A stretch of DNA of 64,000 nt from Cystobacter fuscus (GCF_002305875.1 NZ_CP022098.1:10850001-10914000); one strand, 5' to 3'. Counted from the first letter of the stretch, positions 8,921 through 18,198 are shown. Translations and numbers: made by a program. The notes: a model not told the origin generated them from the letters alone.

Positions 8921-9910
8921 CTACTGGCAGGGACCGCAATCCTTGCAGTTGTCGGGGGTATCTCTCGTGCCGCACTGCTCCGTGTATTGGCAGATGCCGT
9001 CACCGCACTTGAAGACCTCGTCGTGGCGCATCCGCGTGGTGATGGCCCGGTAGGTGACGCCATTGAAGGTGCAGGTCGAGTAGAACGCCCCCTTCGGGTC
9101 CTTCTCGCAGAGGTTGTTGCACTTGAGGCGGCGGATGCGGCGCATGGGAGCGCAGCGCGCGTCGTCCTCCTGCTCGTCGTCCTTGGAATCCGAGTCGTCC
9201 GTCAGCGCGCAGAAGCGTGAGGAGCTGTTGTGCTTGTGGAGCCGACCCCTGTCACTGCTGGCGAAGACCCCCTCGCCATTGAAGAGGTTGCCGAAGAAGC
9301 AGGCCTCCTTCTCTTGAAAGTCCTTCAGCTCCTCGTTGGTGAAGGGAATGACCTCTCCCCTCGCGTCGCGCCCCAGCAGGGAGATGGGGACGTGGGCCCC
9401 ATACATGTTCACGTGCGCCGCCAGGCAGGCGGAGACGAGCTGCTGCTCGGCCACGTTTGCCGGCATCCCTTCGGACCAGTCCGGCGCCAGCCCCAGTCCA
9501 CCCCTCCAGGAGTAGGTGGTGCCCGAGGCGGAGTCGGCATAGGTGCGCGTCGCCCCCGCGGGGACCGCGCAGAAGACGAAGTACTTCATCACCTGGGCGT
9601 TGAGCTCCGGGTCCGTCTGGAACCAGGTGGAGAACTCGGCGGAGGCCAGCCCGTTGGTTCCCAGCCCGTTGGTTCCCAGGCCATTGGTTCCCAGCCCGTT
9701 GGTTCCCAGGCCATTGGTTCCCAGCCCGTTGAGCTCCTCTACCGCCTGCTTCCTGGCGGCGAGGACCTGCTCCGGTGGCCGCGCCTCCACGCTCCCACAG
9801 CCACTCAGGGAGGAGATCTGCAGCGCAGCCCCCAGGAGGAAGAGGGAGTGAGCGCGACCCGGACGTCGGCCCCCCCGGCGATGGACAATTTCGAACCAAT
9901 GGCTTCGCAT
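8921..9910 (-). CDS. Lipoprotein with NGLGT pentapeptide repeats and CGDGIC tail
   Basis: Predicted lipoprotein of 329 residues; the lipobox Cys is Cys38 (LSGC). Residues 61-88 are five exact NGLGT repeats plus a closing NGL. The body (about 90-290) has a conserved look but I do not recognise a fold: it includes FQTDPELNAQVMKYFVFCAV and several cysteines. The last 35 residues carry the CGDGIC...E.C...DNC.DC pattern that ends many myxobacterial exported proteins. Repeated Gly-Leu-Gly-Thr-Asn blocks followed by a Cys-rich body occur in other myxobacterial lipoproteins, as far as I recall. Function is unknown; the repeat may be a flexible or self-associating linker at the cell surface. The start at 9910 is the furthest upstream ATG; signal length (37) allows a slightly later start. 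Confidence 0.78.
   Translation of the reverse strand: MRSHWFEIVHRRGGRRPGRAHSLFLLGAALQISSLSGCGSVEARPPEQVLAARKQAVEELNGLGTNGLGTNGLGTNGLGTNGLGTNGLASAEFSTWFQTDPELNAQVMKYFVFCAVPAGATRTYADSASGTTYSWRGGLGLAPDWSEGMPANVAEQQLVSACLAAHVNMYGAHVPISLLGRDARGEVIPFTNEELKDFQEKEACFFGNLFNGEGVFASSDRGRLHKHNSSSRFCALTDDSDSKDDEQEDDARCAPMRRIRRLKCNNLCEKDPKGAFYSTCTFNGVTYRAITTRMRHDEVFKCGDGICQYTEQCGTRDTPDNCKDCGPCQ
9647..9730 (-). repeat. 15-bp coding tandem repeat (NGLGT)
   Basis: Five and a half 15-bp units in frame. Codons alternate between neighbouring units (AAC GGG / AAT GGC), giving a 30-bp higher-order period, which suggests growth by duplication of two-unit blocks. Confidence 0.9.
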
Positions 9911-10311
9911 GGTGCCCCCAGATGACCAAGAGATGCTCCGGGCGCGAACGACCGCGGGCCCGGGGAGCCACGAAGGAGCAGGTACCCAGGAGACAGGCTC
10001 CAGGGTTCAGACTGTATCACGAACAGAGGGCTCGGATTTCCGTAGCACCGGGGAGCACGGTGCGGCATCCGGTCGTCAACACCACGAGGAGCCGTTGCAC
10101 GACGCTCCACGGTGCGACGCGGCCCTCAGGCGCGAGACACGAGGCCGTGCAGGCCCAACAGGGCGAAACGAGTTCTTTGACACCTTTTCAGGAGTTATAT
10201 AAGTGCAGGTGTAATAATAATTGTGTTTGGGATTCGGTGAAGAGATTACCGAAGAAACAAGCCAACACCGCGAGGAGCCGCTGCACGACGCTCCGCGGTG
10301 CGACGCGGCCC
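9911..10311. other. 400-bp region without a gene, holding duplicated DNA and an AT-rich patch
   Basis: No credible gene. It contains the upstream region of the NGLGT lipoprotein, a copy of the 3' end of the OPT gene (10077-10166), an AT-rich stretch of about 96 bases (10167-10262) with one copy of the TTCTTTGACACC element at about 10171-10183, and then the original sequence just after the OPT stop. Confidence 0.7.
10077..10166. repeat. Direct repeat, copy A (partial copy of OPT gene 3' end)
   Basis: About 90 bases that match 10263-10352 at an offset of 186, with four visible mismatches. The second half corresponds to the last codons of the OPT gene. Confidence 0.88.
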
Positions 10312-10352
10312 TCAGGCGCGAGACACGAGGCCGAGCAGGCCCAACAGGGCGA
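10263..10352. repeat. Direct repeat, copy B (spans OPT stop codon)
   Basis: Partner of 10077-10166. It covers the last 39 or so coding bases of the OPT gene and about 50 bases beyond its stop. It includes a near-perfect palindrome (CGCTCCGCGGTGCG) that could form the gene's terminator hairpin. Confidence 0.88.
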
Positions 10353-12129
10353 GGAGCACCCCCATGAGGGACTCGCCGATGATGAGCCCCGCTCCGACTC
10401 CCCGCGGGGCCGGAGTCGAGGCGGGCCACGCACGGCTCACGCCCGCGGCCAGCAGTGCGCCCAGGCAGATGGTCACCGAGTAGTACGCTGGCACCAGGAA
10501 GCCGATACCCACCGCCACCGCCGAGGGGACGAAGTGCTCCAGGCGGCCCCGGGCGAGCAGCGACAGCAGGATGCCGGCCAGCAGTCCCAGGCCCGCCGCC
10601 AGCGCGCCGGAGGGAGGCAGGCCCTCCACTCCCCGGGCGCTCAACTCGGCCAGGGCCTGGAACTGCAGCGCCGCGGGCACGGGGAGCTCCGGCGAGCCCA
10701 GGCCATGGGCCTCCACCAGCAGGACATACGTGGGCAGGGACACCGCCGCGCCCAGCACCACCCCCAGCAACTGCGCCTGGAACTGACGGAGCACGGAGGT
10801 CCCCAGCAGGCGCCCGGTCTGCAGCGACCACAGGCCCACGCTGGTGCTCGCCAGGGGCCCCGCCACCACCGAGCCGGCGACGACGCCGAGCGTGGGCTGG
10901 CCCTGCACCACGGCCCCGAAGGCCACCTGCTGCAGGGCCCCCATGGTGGCCACCGGGCAGATGTCCGTCTGGCCCGCCGCGCGCGCGCCCACCGTGCACA
11001 GCGGGAGCAGCAGCACCAGCGCCAGCAGCAAGTGCCACGGCCTCAGTCCGAATACGGTGCTTCCCAGGAGCAGCACCAGGAGCACGGCCAGCGGCACCAC
11101 GCTCGCCTGCCACTGGAACGCCAGGCGCTCCCCGGCCGCGCGCCTCCGCCAGAGCCGGAGCACATCCGCCCCCAGCGCCGGCACCTGACGCCCCAGGGCC
11201 GCGAACGTGACGACCGAGGCCCCCACCATCAGCCCCACCCCGGGCCACGTGAGCCAGGCCACCAGGTGCTCGAACCCGCTCGTCGCCACCCTCCCTTCCC
11301 GCACCAGCCAGGGCGCCAGGAGGCCCCACGCCACCACCGCCCCCAGCAGCAGGCTCACTCCCACGCGCGGCCCCACCAGCACGCCGAGGCCCAGCAGCAG
11401 CGGGCTCCAGCCCACCCCGAGTTGGAGTTGCTCCGCCGCCACGCCCCCGAGTCTCCCCGGGAAGAACGAGCACCCCGGGAACAGCCGCGGTCCCTCGCGC
11501 AGCCAGGTCACCCCCACCGCGCCCAGGCCCGCCCACCCAAGTCCCCGGGCCCCCACCGGAGGCGCCTCCCCTCGGGCTTTCAGCGTGGAGATGAGGTCCG
11601 CGGTGGCCACCCCGGTGGGAAACGGCAACGCCTCCTCCTCCAGCAACCTCCGGCGCAGCACGAACGCGACCCACACGCCCAGCGAGCCCAGCCCCACGCC
11701 CCACAGCGCCACCGCCCAGCCCGGCGGGGTGGCCCCCATGAGCGTCAGCGCCGGAATGGCCCCCATCAGTCCCGCGGTGGCCGAATGGATGCCCATCGAG
11801 GTCGCCACCGTCTGCGCCAACTGGAGCTCTCCCGTTGATGGGCCCGCGGTTCCCCTCCACCTCGACAGCGCCGCCATCCCGCCGAAGGCCAGCAACGTGG
11901 CGATGATGTTGCCGCTCTCCCACAGGCCCAGCTTCAGCCCCATGTAGACATTGCTGACGGCCAGCACCGCGCCGATGAGGCTGCCCACCACCAGCGCCCG
12001 CGCCATCGGCTCATCCCTGGCGGATGGCCGCGGCCCGGCCCCGACGAGGTAGCGCGGACCTTCGATACGAGTCTCCGGCCCCGGGACGTCCTCCTTCTTC
12101 AGGACGGAATCCACCTGGTTCCTCGTCAT
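10312..12129 (-). CDS. OPT/YSL family oligopeptide transporter
   Basis: Polytopic inner-membrane protein of 605 residues, the usual length for bacterial OPT (oligopeptide/metal-chelate) transporters. The frame shows about 14-16 hydrophobic segments, the early NVYMGLKLGLWESGNIIATL stretch typical of the family, the Gly/Pro-rich EEEALPFPTGVATADLI loop, and a late GAGLIIGESLMG segment. OPT proteins bring peptides or metal-peptide complexes into the cell by proton coupling. The frame extends to 12234, but the ATG at 12129 has GGGGGA close upstream and gives a sensible short N-terminus. No peptidase or regulator is adjacent. The 3' end has been copied once downstream (10077-10166). Confidence 0.9.
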   Translation of the reverse strand: MTRNQVDSVLKKEDVPGPETRIEGPRYLVGAGPRPSARDEPMARALVVGSLIGAVLAVSNVYMGLKLGLWESGNIIATLLAFGGMAALSRWRGTAGPSTGELQLAQTVATSMGIHSATAGLMGAIPALTLMGATPPGWAVALWGVGLGSLGVWVAFVLRRRLLEEEALPFPTGVATADLISTLKARGEAPPVGARGLGWAGLGAVGVTWLREGPRLFPGCSFFPGRLGGVAAEQLQLGVGWSPLLLGLGVLVGPRVGVSLLLGAVVAWGLLAPWLVREGRVATSGFEHLVAWLTWPGVGLMVGASVVTFAALGRQVPALGADVLRLWRRRAAGERLAFQWQASVVPLAVLLVLLLGSTVFGLRPWHLLLALVLLLPLCTVGARAAGQTDICPVATMGALQQVAFGAVVQGQPTLGVVAGSVVAGPLASTSVGLWSLQTGRLLGTSVLRQFQAQLLGVVLGAAVSLPTYVLLVEAHGLGSPELPVPAALQFQALAELSARGVEGLPPSGALAAGLGLLAGILLSLLARGRLEHFVPSAVAVGIGFLVPAYYSVTICLGALLAAGVSRAWPASTPAPRGVGAGLIIGESLMGVLLALLGLLGLVSRA

Positions 12130-12278
12130 GTCTGTCCCCCTGGGAGGCCGCGCCCCGGGCCTCTCCTCCAGGTTCCGGCAGACCCGCTCTCCCTGAGAAT
12201 CCCTCTCACCACCCGCCAGCGTGCAACTGTTCACGCTCCGACACCGTCCTCCCGCCGGGCGAGGTTATCTCTCGCTCT

Positions 12279-12340
12279 CTCTGTCACCGCCTCCGCCCTC
12301 CATGTCTGGGTATGAGGCTTCGACTCCGCGGGTGACAGAG
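12279..12340. promoter_or_regulatory. Inverted repeat in the divergent OPT/kinase control region
   Basis: CTCTGTCACC (12279-12288) and GGTGACAGAG (12331-12340) form a perfect 10-bp inverted pair 42 bases apart. It lies in the 300-base region between the divergent OPT and kinase starts (12130-12429), in which I see no gene. It could be two operator half-sites or a long-loop hairpin. Confidence 0.4.
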
Positions 12341-12429
12341 CTGGCTAGTTTTCCCGTGATACATCGATTTGCCGGCTGGCTTCTGATACGATTGAGTTTC
12401 GTCAATGCGTGACTCCAGGGGGGAGAGCC

Positions 12430-15400
12430 ATGCCACGCTGCATGACATGCGGTCGGCGTTGGGCCGGGAGCCATCTGCGCTGTCCCGAGGGGGCCATCCC
12501 CTCCGAGACGCCTTCCCTCATGTCTCCGCCTCCGCTGGTCATTCCCGGATATGAAGTGGAGCGCCCGGTGGCGCGAGGCGGCTTCGGCACCCTGCTGTCC
12601 GCCCGGCGCCAGCGAGATGGCCAGCACGTCGCCATCAAGGTCGCCCACCGCAGCGGAGCCCCCGTCGAGGAGGGCATGCGCCAGGAGGCCGAGGCGCTGC
12701 GCACCATCGGTCCACCCACCGTGCCCGAGGTGTACGAGACGGACCGGCTGGCCATGGGCCGGCCCTACCTCGTCATGCAGTTCATCGCCCACCCGACGCT
12801 GGCCGGGCTGCTGGAGCGGCAGGAGGGGCCTCTGGCCGAGGCGGGCCGCTGCGCGCTGGCGCTGGTGGAGGCGCTCGAGGCCGTCCACGGCCGGGGCCTC
12901 ATCCACTGCGATCTCAAGCCGGAGAACGTCTTCGTCGACGAGGCCGCTGGGGCCGTGGGCCTCTTCGACTTCGGGCTGGCGCGACCGCTGGTCGTCGTGG
13001 AGGACGGCGCTCCTTCCATCGACGAACAGGTCTACATCGGCACCGCCGAGTACATGGCGCCCGAGCAGTGCCTGGGGGCGACGCTGGACGCGCGCACGGA
13101 CGTGTACGCGGCGGGAGTGCTCCTCTTCGAGATACTCACCGGCCGGACGCCCTTCTTCGGCTCCGTCGCGGACGTCCATCGCGCCCACCTCACGCGCCGC
13201 CCGCCCCGTCCCTCCGAACTGGGTGCGGTGCCCCCCTCGCTGGAGGAGGTGGTGCTGCGCTGTCTGGCCAAGGAGCGCTCCCGCCGCTACGCCTCCGCCC
13301 GGGAGCTGTCCCTCGCCCTGCGGCGGGCGCTGGAGCAACCCTCCCTGGCGCCTGCTCCCCAGCGCGCTGCGCCTCCAGGCCCGTCCGCCACTGCTTCTTC
13401 CTGCTCCGTGGCCGCGCTCTTCCTGCGCTCTGGCGCCAACCCCGTCACGGTCCAGAAGGCATTGGCCCAGTGCGGCGGACAGCTCGCCTTCCAGAGGGGC
13501 ACCTGCTTCGCCGCCGTCTTCGCCCCCGAGGCCGAGGCCCATCCCCTCCAGGGCGCCCGCCAATGCGCCGAGCGCGTGCTGACCGAGGGGCTGGCCCTCA
13601 CCGCCCTGGTGGACGTGGCCAAGGTGAAGGTGCTGCGCAACGCCAACGGCCTTCCTCGCTACCTGAGCCCCGTCTTCTCCCGCCCGGAGCACTACCCCAC
13701 CGAGCAGGGGCCGCACACGCTGCTGCTGACGGCGGCGGCGGTGAAGATGCTGCCGGGAATGGCCTTCGTCCCGGTGCCGGAGCACCCGGGCCTGTTCCGC
13801 AAGGCCCCTCTCCCTCCAGAGGCCGGTGGTGAAGACACCTCCACCGTGCTGCGGCTGGAGCACGGGATGCTGCTGGGTCTGCAACGGGAGCTGGAGGCGA
13901 TGGTGCGGAGCGCCGTCACGGCGGTGCGACAGCGGGCCCCGACCCTGGCCACCGTGAGAGGTGATCAGGGATTGGGCAAGAGCCACCTGGCCACCGCGTT
14001 CCTCCACCTCATGGAGCAGCAACTCCCCGAGGCCCGCATCCTCACCCTGCGCGCGCGGGCGCCGGTGCAGGGAGATTCCGAGCGAACCCTCCGCCTGCTG
14101 CTGCGCCGGGTGCTGGGAGGCAGGGGCACGGAACCGGAGGAGCTCGAGGCCTCCGGCCACGCCCGGTGCGAGGCGTTGTTGGGGGCCGAGCTGGCCCGCG
14201 AGCTGTGGCCCGTGGTGGCCAGCTGCCTGGGATGGCTCACCCCCACCACCGACCTGTCGAACCAGGCGGCCGCCCCCGGAGCCCTGCGTGCGCTCACGGT
14301 ACGCGCCGCCGGCGAGTTGCTGGCCGCCAGTGCCCGGGCCCACCCCCTGCTGCTGTTGCTGGACGATGCCCACTTCGCCGAGGAGGTGGCCCTGGAGGCG
14401 CTCGAGTACGCCGCGCGGGCCGAGTCCCGGATTTCCCTCTGGGTCTGCGTGCTCTCCCGCCCCGGCTTCCTGCGCACCCATCCCCAGTGGGGCTCGCGCG
14501 CCGCCCACCACCACTCCCTGCGACTCGGCCCCCTGGCCCTCTCCGATGCGATCGAGCTGTGCCGCGCCGAGCTGCGCCCCGCGGAGAGCGTGCCCGAGGA
14601 GGCCCTGGTCCGGCTGGCCGAGCGCGCTCAGCGCGTGCCCCTCTTCATCGTCGAGCTGGTGCGCGGCCTCAAGCGCCAGGGCATGGTGCGCCAGCGCCCC
14701 GGCGGAAGCTGGTACCTGGCCACGGACGAGCTGGAGCGGGTGCCGGAAATCCATCTCGTGGCGTGGCTGGCCCAGCATGAGCTGGCGGCCATGCCGGCCG
14801 AGCTCACCGTGCATACCCGGCTGTGCGCGCTGCTGGGCAGCGACTTCAGCCTCGAGGAGGTGGAGGCGGTGGTGGAGGAGCTGGCGCGGGAGGACGGCGC
14901 CTCCGACTTCCCCTTGGATCCGCGCCACGCCACCCACCGGCTGGTGGAGCTGGGGCTGCTGGTGGCCCAACCGCAAGAGGGCCTGCGCTTCCGCAACGCG
15001 CTGATACGGGAGGCGGTGGTCCGATCGATCTCCGAGGGCTGGCGCTGGCGCATCCACCGCGCGGCCCACCGCTACTACCTCCGCGAGGCCCACGATGGGC
15101 GCCCGCGCCTGCCCCCACTGGCCTTCCACGCCGCTTCCTGCGGCCTGCGGGAGGAGGCCACGGCCCTCTACCTGGAGCTGGCCGAGTCGGCCCGGGGCCG
15201 TCACGCCTACCTGGAGGCCGAGACCACCTACACCCGTGCCCTGGAGCTGATGCCGGAGACGGCCGGCCCGTGGTGCCTCGCCGCGCTGCGCGGCCGGGGC
15301 CTCATGCGCTACCGGATGGGCCGCTACGAGGACTCGCTGGCCGACCTGGTGCGCGCCCGGGAGCTGGCCCGGCAGCTCGGCGACGCGCGTGAGGAGGTGG

Positions 15401-16413
15401 AGGTTCTGCTGGACGAGGCCACCGCCCTGGATTGGACCAATGATTACGCGCGCTCCGCGGAGCGCGTCGAGCAGGCGGTGTCCCTGGCCCTCGTGGCCCG
15501 ACTCGACACCCCGCTGCTGCAGGTGCGGATGCTGCTCGGCATGGGGCGCGTCCACTTCCGCCAGGGCCTGTGGAAGCGCGCCCGCCTCCTGCTGGAGGCC
15601 GCCGCGACCCAGGGACACCGTCTGGGGGATTCCGGCTACGAGTCGCGCATCATCTCCCTGCTGTTGCTGGGCTTCATCCTCCCCAACCTGGGCCGGATCG
15701 ACGACGCGCAGCGGGTGCTGGAGGAGTGCATCGCCGCCTGCACCGAGCGCGGAGACAAGCTGCACCTGGGCAGCGCCATCAACAACCGCCGCAACCTCTG
15801 GGTGGCGCGCGGCGAGCTCGCGCGGGCGCTGGAGGACCAGGAGCATTTCAAGCGACTGGGGCGGGAGCTGGGCATGGTGGGCTGGGAGTACTTCGCCGAG
15901 TACAACCAGGGAGAGCTGCACTATCAGGCGGGAAACGTCCGGGCGGCCGAGCCACACATCGCACGGGCGGTGGAGCTGGAGCGCGCCCACCCGGAGGTGG
16001 CGTCCCGTCCGTGGGGGCTGCTGCTGCGGGCACGAGTCCTGGCCTACGAAGGAAAGGAGGAACAGGCCCTCCAGGCGCTGCAAGCCATCCGCCAGGCGCT
16101 GGCGGAGCGGCCGGGCACGGCGCTCAGTTCCTCCGAGCTCGTCCTCTTCTCGGTGGTGGAGATGACCACGCGACCGACCTCGCCCGAGGAGTGGCAGACC
16201 CTGCAGGCGAGCTCGGACGCGTGCTCCATGGAGCAGGAGCCGCTGGAGGTGCTGGAGGTGCAGGCCCTGGCCCGGCTGCGGCGGGGCGAGTGCCAGGCCG
16301 CCGTGGCGCTGCTGGAGGAAGCGCTGAGGCGCGCGGAGCACATTCCCACCATCATGCGCCCGCGGTTGCGCAACAGCCTGCGGGGTGGGCTTGCCCGGTT
16401 ATGTGGACAGTAG
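12430..16413 (+). CDS. Ser/Thr kinase fused to an AAA-type ATPase and TPR array
   Basis: Cytoplasmic signalling protein of 1327 residues. Residues 4-18 hold Cys4, Cys7 and Cys18, a possible small zinc knuckle. The kinase domain spans about 40-310: glycine loop ARGGFGT (49-54), Lys70 in AIK, catalytic loop HCDLKPEN with Asp161, DFG at 180-182, and GTAEYMAPEQ. A predicted-ATPase (STAND-like) region follows with Walker A GLGKS (Lys517) and Walker B LLLLLDDAH (Asp645/646). The last 450 residues are TPR-like helices. This kinase-ATPase-TPR design is known in myxobacteria and probably senses a partner through the TPRs. The HRD Arg is Cys160, so the kinase may not need activation-loop phosphorylation. 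The ATG at 12430 has GGGGGAGAG just before it and is preferred over a GTG/ATG further upstream. Confidence 0.9.
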   Translation: MPRCMTCGRRWAGSHLRCPEGAIPSETPSLMSPPPLVIPGYEVERPVARGGFGTLLSARRQRDGQHVAIKVAHRSGAPVEEGMRQEAEALRTIGPPTVPEVYETDRLAMGRPYLVMQFIAHPTLAGLLERQEGPLAEAGRCALALVEALEAVHGRGLIHCDLKPENVFVDEAAGAVGLFDFGLARPLVVVEDGAPSIDEQVYIGTAEYMAPEQCLGATLDARTDVYAAGVLLFEILTGRTPFFGSVADVHRAHLTRRPPRPSELGAVPPSLEEVVLRCLAKERSRRYASARELSLALRRALEQPSLAPAPQRAAPPGPSATASSCSVAALFLRSGANPVTVQKALAQCGGQLAFQRGTCFAAVFAPEAEAHPLQGARQCAERVLTEGLALTALVDVAKVKVLRNANGLPRYLSPVFSRPEHYPTEQGPHTLLLTAAAVKMLPGMAFVPVPEHPGLFRKAPLPPEAGGEDTSTVLRLEHGMLLGLQRELEAMVRSAVTAVRQRAPTLATVRGDQGLGKSHLATAFLHLMEQQLPEARILTLRARAPVQGDSERTLRLLLRRVLGGRGTEPEELEASGHARCEALLGAELARELWPVVASCLGWLTPTTDLSNQAAAPGALRALTVRAAGELLAASARAHPLLLLLDDAHFAEEVALEALEYAARAESRISLWVCVLSRPGFLRTHPQWGSRAAHHHSLRLGPLALSDAIELCRAELRPAESVPEEALVRLAERAQRVPLFIVELVRGLKRQGMVRQRPGGSWYLATDELERVPEIHLVAWLAQHELAAMPAELTVHTRLCALLGSDFSLEEVEAVVEELAREDGASDFPLDPRHATHRLVELGLLVAQPQEGLRFRNALIREAVVRSISEGWRWRIHRAAHRYYLREAHDGRPRLPPLAFHAASCGLREEATALYLELAESARGRHAYLEAETTYTRALELMPETAGPWCLAALRGRGLMRYRMGRYEDSLADLVRARELARQLGDAREEVEVLLDEATALDWTNDYARSAERVEQAVSLALVARLDTPLLQVRMLLGMGRVHFRQGLWKRARLLLEAAATQGHRLGDSGYESRIISLLLLGFILPNLGRIDDAQRVLEECIAACTERGDKLHLGSAINNRRNLWVARGELARALEDQEHFKRLGRELGMVGWEYFAEYNQGELHYQAGNVRAAEPHIARAVELERAHPEVASRPWGLLLRARVLAYEGKEEQALQALQAIRQALAERPGTALSSSELVLFSVVEMTTRPTSPEEWQTLQASSDACSMEQEPLEVLEVQALARLRRGECQAAVALLEEALRRAEHIPTIMRPRLRNSLRGGLARLCGQ

Positions 16414-16421
16414 ACGGCTCA

Positions 16422-16460
16422 AGTTCTTTGACACCCTCTCCAGACACCCTCTCCAGAACT
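16422..16460. repeat. TTCTTTGACACC element with 13-bp tandem repeat, inside an AGTTCT/AGAACT pair
   Basis: AGTTCT (16422-16427) pairs with AGAACT (16455-16460). Between them GACACCCTCTCCA occurs twice in tandem (16430-16442, 16443-16455). The element lies between the converging ends of the kinase and the M48 protease and may work as a two-way terminator. The same TTCTTTGACACC core recurs near 10.17 and 21.09 kb. Confidence 0.6.
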
Positions 16461-18006
16461 AGCCGGAGCGGCGCTGCTGGACGTCCTCGGGGGTGAGGGG
16501 CGCGTCGGCGAGCCCGGCCTCCTGCCAGCTCGCGCTCCAGGCCTCACGACCGAGCTCCCCGCGGAGGTAGCGCCCCACCAGCGAGGAGGGCTCGAGCCGG
16601 AGTTCGCCCCGGGTGAAGGCGATGGCCTCTCCCGGGTTGTTCGAGGGCGTGAAGCCGTGGTCCACCAGCACGGCGCTCAGCACGCGCAGGTAGAGGCCGG
16701 TTGCCCACTGCTGGAGGGTGTCCTCGGGAACATGGGTCGTGTCCTGTCCGGTCACCTTGGCGGCCAGCTCGCGCAGGGCCGGGGTCTCGGTGGGCAGCGT
16801 GAGGGCCGTGGTGCCGTGTGCGAGTCCTCGCTGGGCGTCCAGCAGCGCCGCCCGCCAGTCGGGAACGAACACGCTCGCGCTCTCCGCCCACTCGATGGGG
16901 GTGAGCGTCGCCCCTTGCGTCCACTCCGAGTAGAGCTTCGCCTCCAGCTGCGGCACGTCCGCGAGCAGCTCCACCGCGGGGCGCACGTCCTGGGCCACCC
17001 ACGGCGCATCGAGCGACTCGGCGTGACGGATGCGCTCGCGCAGCGGCGGGTGCGTGTCGTACGGGTCCTGCTTGCCCTCGCTGAGCTCCTCCTTCTCCAA
17101 CTGCCCCAGCCGCTCGGCGACATTCGGAGCGCCGAGGAAGCGGCGGAAGCCCTCGCCCAGTGGCGCGTGGCGCTTGTTCTCGAGCAGCGGTCCCAGCTCG
17201 CTGTCGACGAACGCCGAGAACGCGAGCCCTCCGCGGTGCGTCTTCTTCAGCCCCTCCACCAGCGCCGCCGCCCCCTGGGTCCGGACCGCGATCCCATCCG
17301 CGCTGTACTCCTGCGCGCGGCTGATGGCCTGGGTGATGCGCAGGTAGCCCTTCGCGAACCCCTCGAACGGCTTGCCCACCGCCTTGAGGACGAAGGCGAC
17401 GGTGCCCACCTCCGCCGAGGCCTCGCCGGCCGCGTAAAGGTTCTGGACGGTGCGGATGATGGCCCCGCGCGTCTTGTAGATCCACGGCCCGAGCTTGGTG
17501 TCTCCCCCATGGAAGTGGCCGAACTCGTGCGCGATGACCGCGCGCAGCTCGCTCACGCCGAGGATGTTCACGAGCCCCAGACCGAGCCCCATCACCCGCT
17601 GGCTGCCCAGGCCCATCCAGCCACCCCGCTCCGTGACGAACGCGTTCACGTCCGGGACGAGGTACACGTGGGTGGGGGGCTCCTGGCCCGTCATCTCCGC
17701 GATGCGGTGAATCTCCTGGAAGAGCACCGGCTGCTCCTTCGCCGTCAGCTCCGGCCCCGGCGGGGTGAAGCGGTCGATCCGCGGGACGATGGACCAGAGG
17801 ATGACCAGGCCCCCGAAGCCCATGGCGCCCGCGACGAGCAGGAGCAAGACGAGGCCGCGGCCGCGCACGTGCTCGAGGGTGAAGGCTCCCAGCTCGTACG
17901 CGCCGTAGACGAGGCCCGCGGAGGCGGTGAGCGCGAGGCTGAAGAAGAGGACCATCAGGAGGATGGCAACCGCTGCGCGGAACAGGAGACCGGTGGAGTG
18001 GGCCAT
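16459..18006 (-). CDS. M48 family membrane metalloprotease
   Basis: Membrane peptidase of 515 residues related to HtpX/Ste24 (M48). Two hydrophobic hairpins at about residues 8-35 and 50-74 anchor the N-terminus. The zinc site is HEFGH (His160, Glu161, His164), with the third ligand expected in SRAQEYSADGIAV about 85 residues later. Such enzymes cut misfolded or specific membrane proteins on the cytoplasmic side. The ATG at 18006 (MAHSTG) is chosen because the upstream 19 residues of open frame look non-coding, though no strong ribosome site marks it. The stop overlaps the AGTTCT/AGAACT element shared with the kinase gene. The C-terminal 200 residues are extra compared with minimal HtpX and unassigned. 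Confidence 0.87.
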   Translation of the reverse strand: MAHSTGLLFRAAVAILLMVLFFSLALTASAGLVYGAYELGAFTLEHVRGRGLVLLLLVAGAMGFGGLVILWSIVPRIDRFTPPGPELTAKEQPVLFQEIHRIAEMTGQEPPTHVYLVPDVNAFVTERGGWMGLGSQRVMGLGLGLVNILGVSELRAVIAHEFGHFHGGDTKLGPWIYKTRGAIIRTVQNLYAAGEASAEVGTVAFVLKAVGKPFEGFAKGYLRITQAISRAQEYSADGIAVRTQGAAALVEGLKKTHRGGLAFSAFVDSELGPLLENKRHAPLGEGFRRFLGAPNVAERLGQLEKEELSEGKQDPYDTHPPLRERIRHAESLDAPWVAQDVRPAVELLADVPQLEAKLYSEWTQGATLTPIEWAESASVFVPDWRAALLDAQRGLAHGTTALTLPTETPALRELAAKVTGQDTTHVPEDTLQQWATGLYLRVLSAVLVDHGFTPSNNPGEAIAFTRGELRLEPSSLVGRYLRGELGREAWSASWQEAGLADAPLTPEDVQQRRSG

Positions 18007-18198
18007 GATGAGAGCCAATGCTTCCACACCCCGGCGCCGGCAGCCAGTCACCCCCTGAGCCAAACAGGGTGACGCATCACCTCAAGCTTTGGTGGCACCG
18101 GCTCCGCGTGCATGAAGGTGTATGGACAGGACTGCGAAATCCAAGCGCGCAGGGCACGGCGGCAGGGCGTGCGCGGTGGACAGACCGGGGCCGTCTCC

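Noticed and set aside
12265-16341. A 1358-codon frame opposite the kinase-ATPase gene
   Set aside because: Shadow of the plus-strand gene, Gln/His/Arg/Gly rich with no domain.
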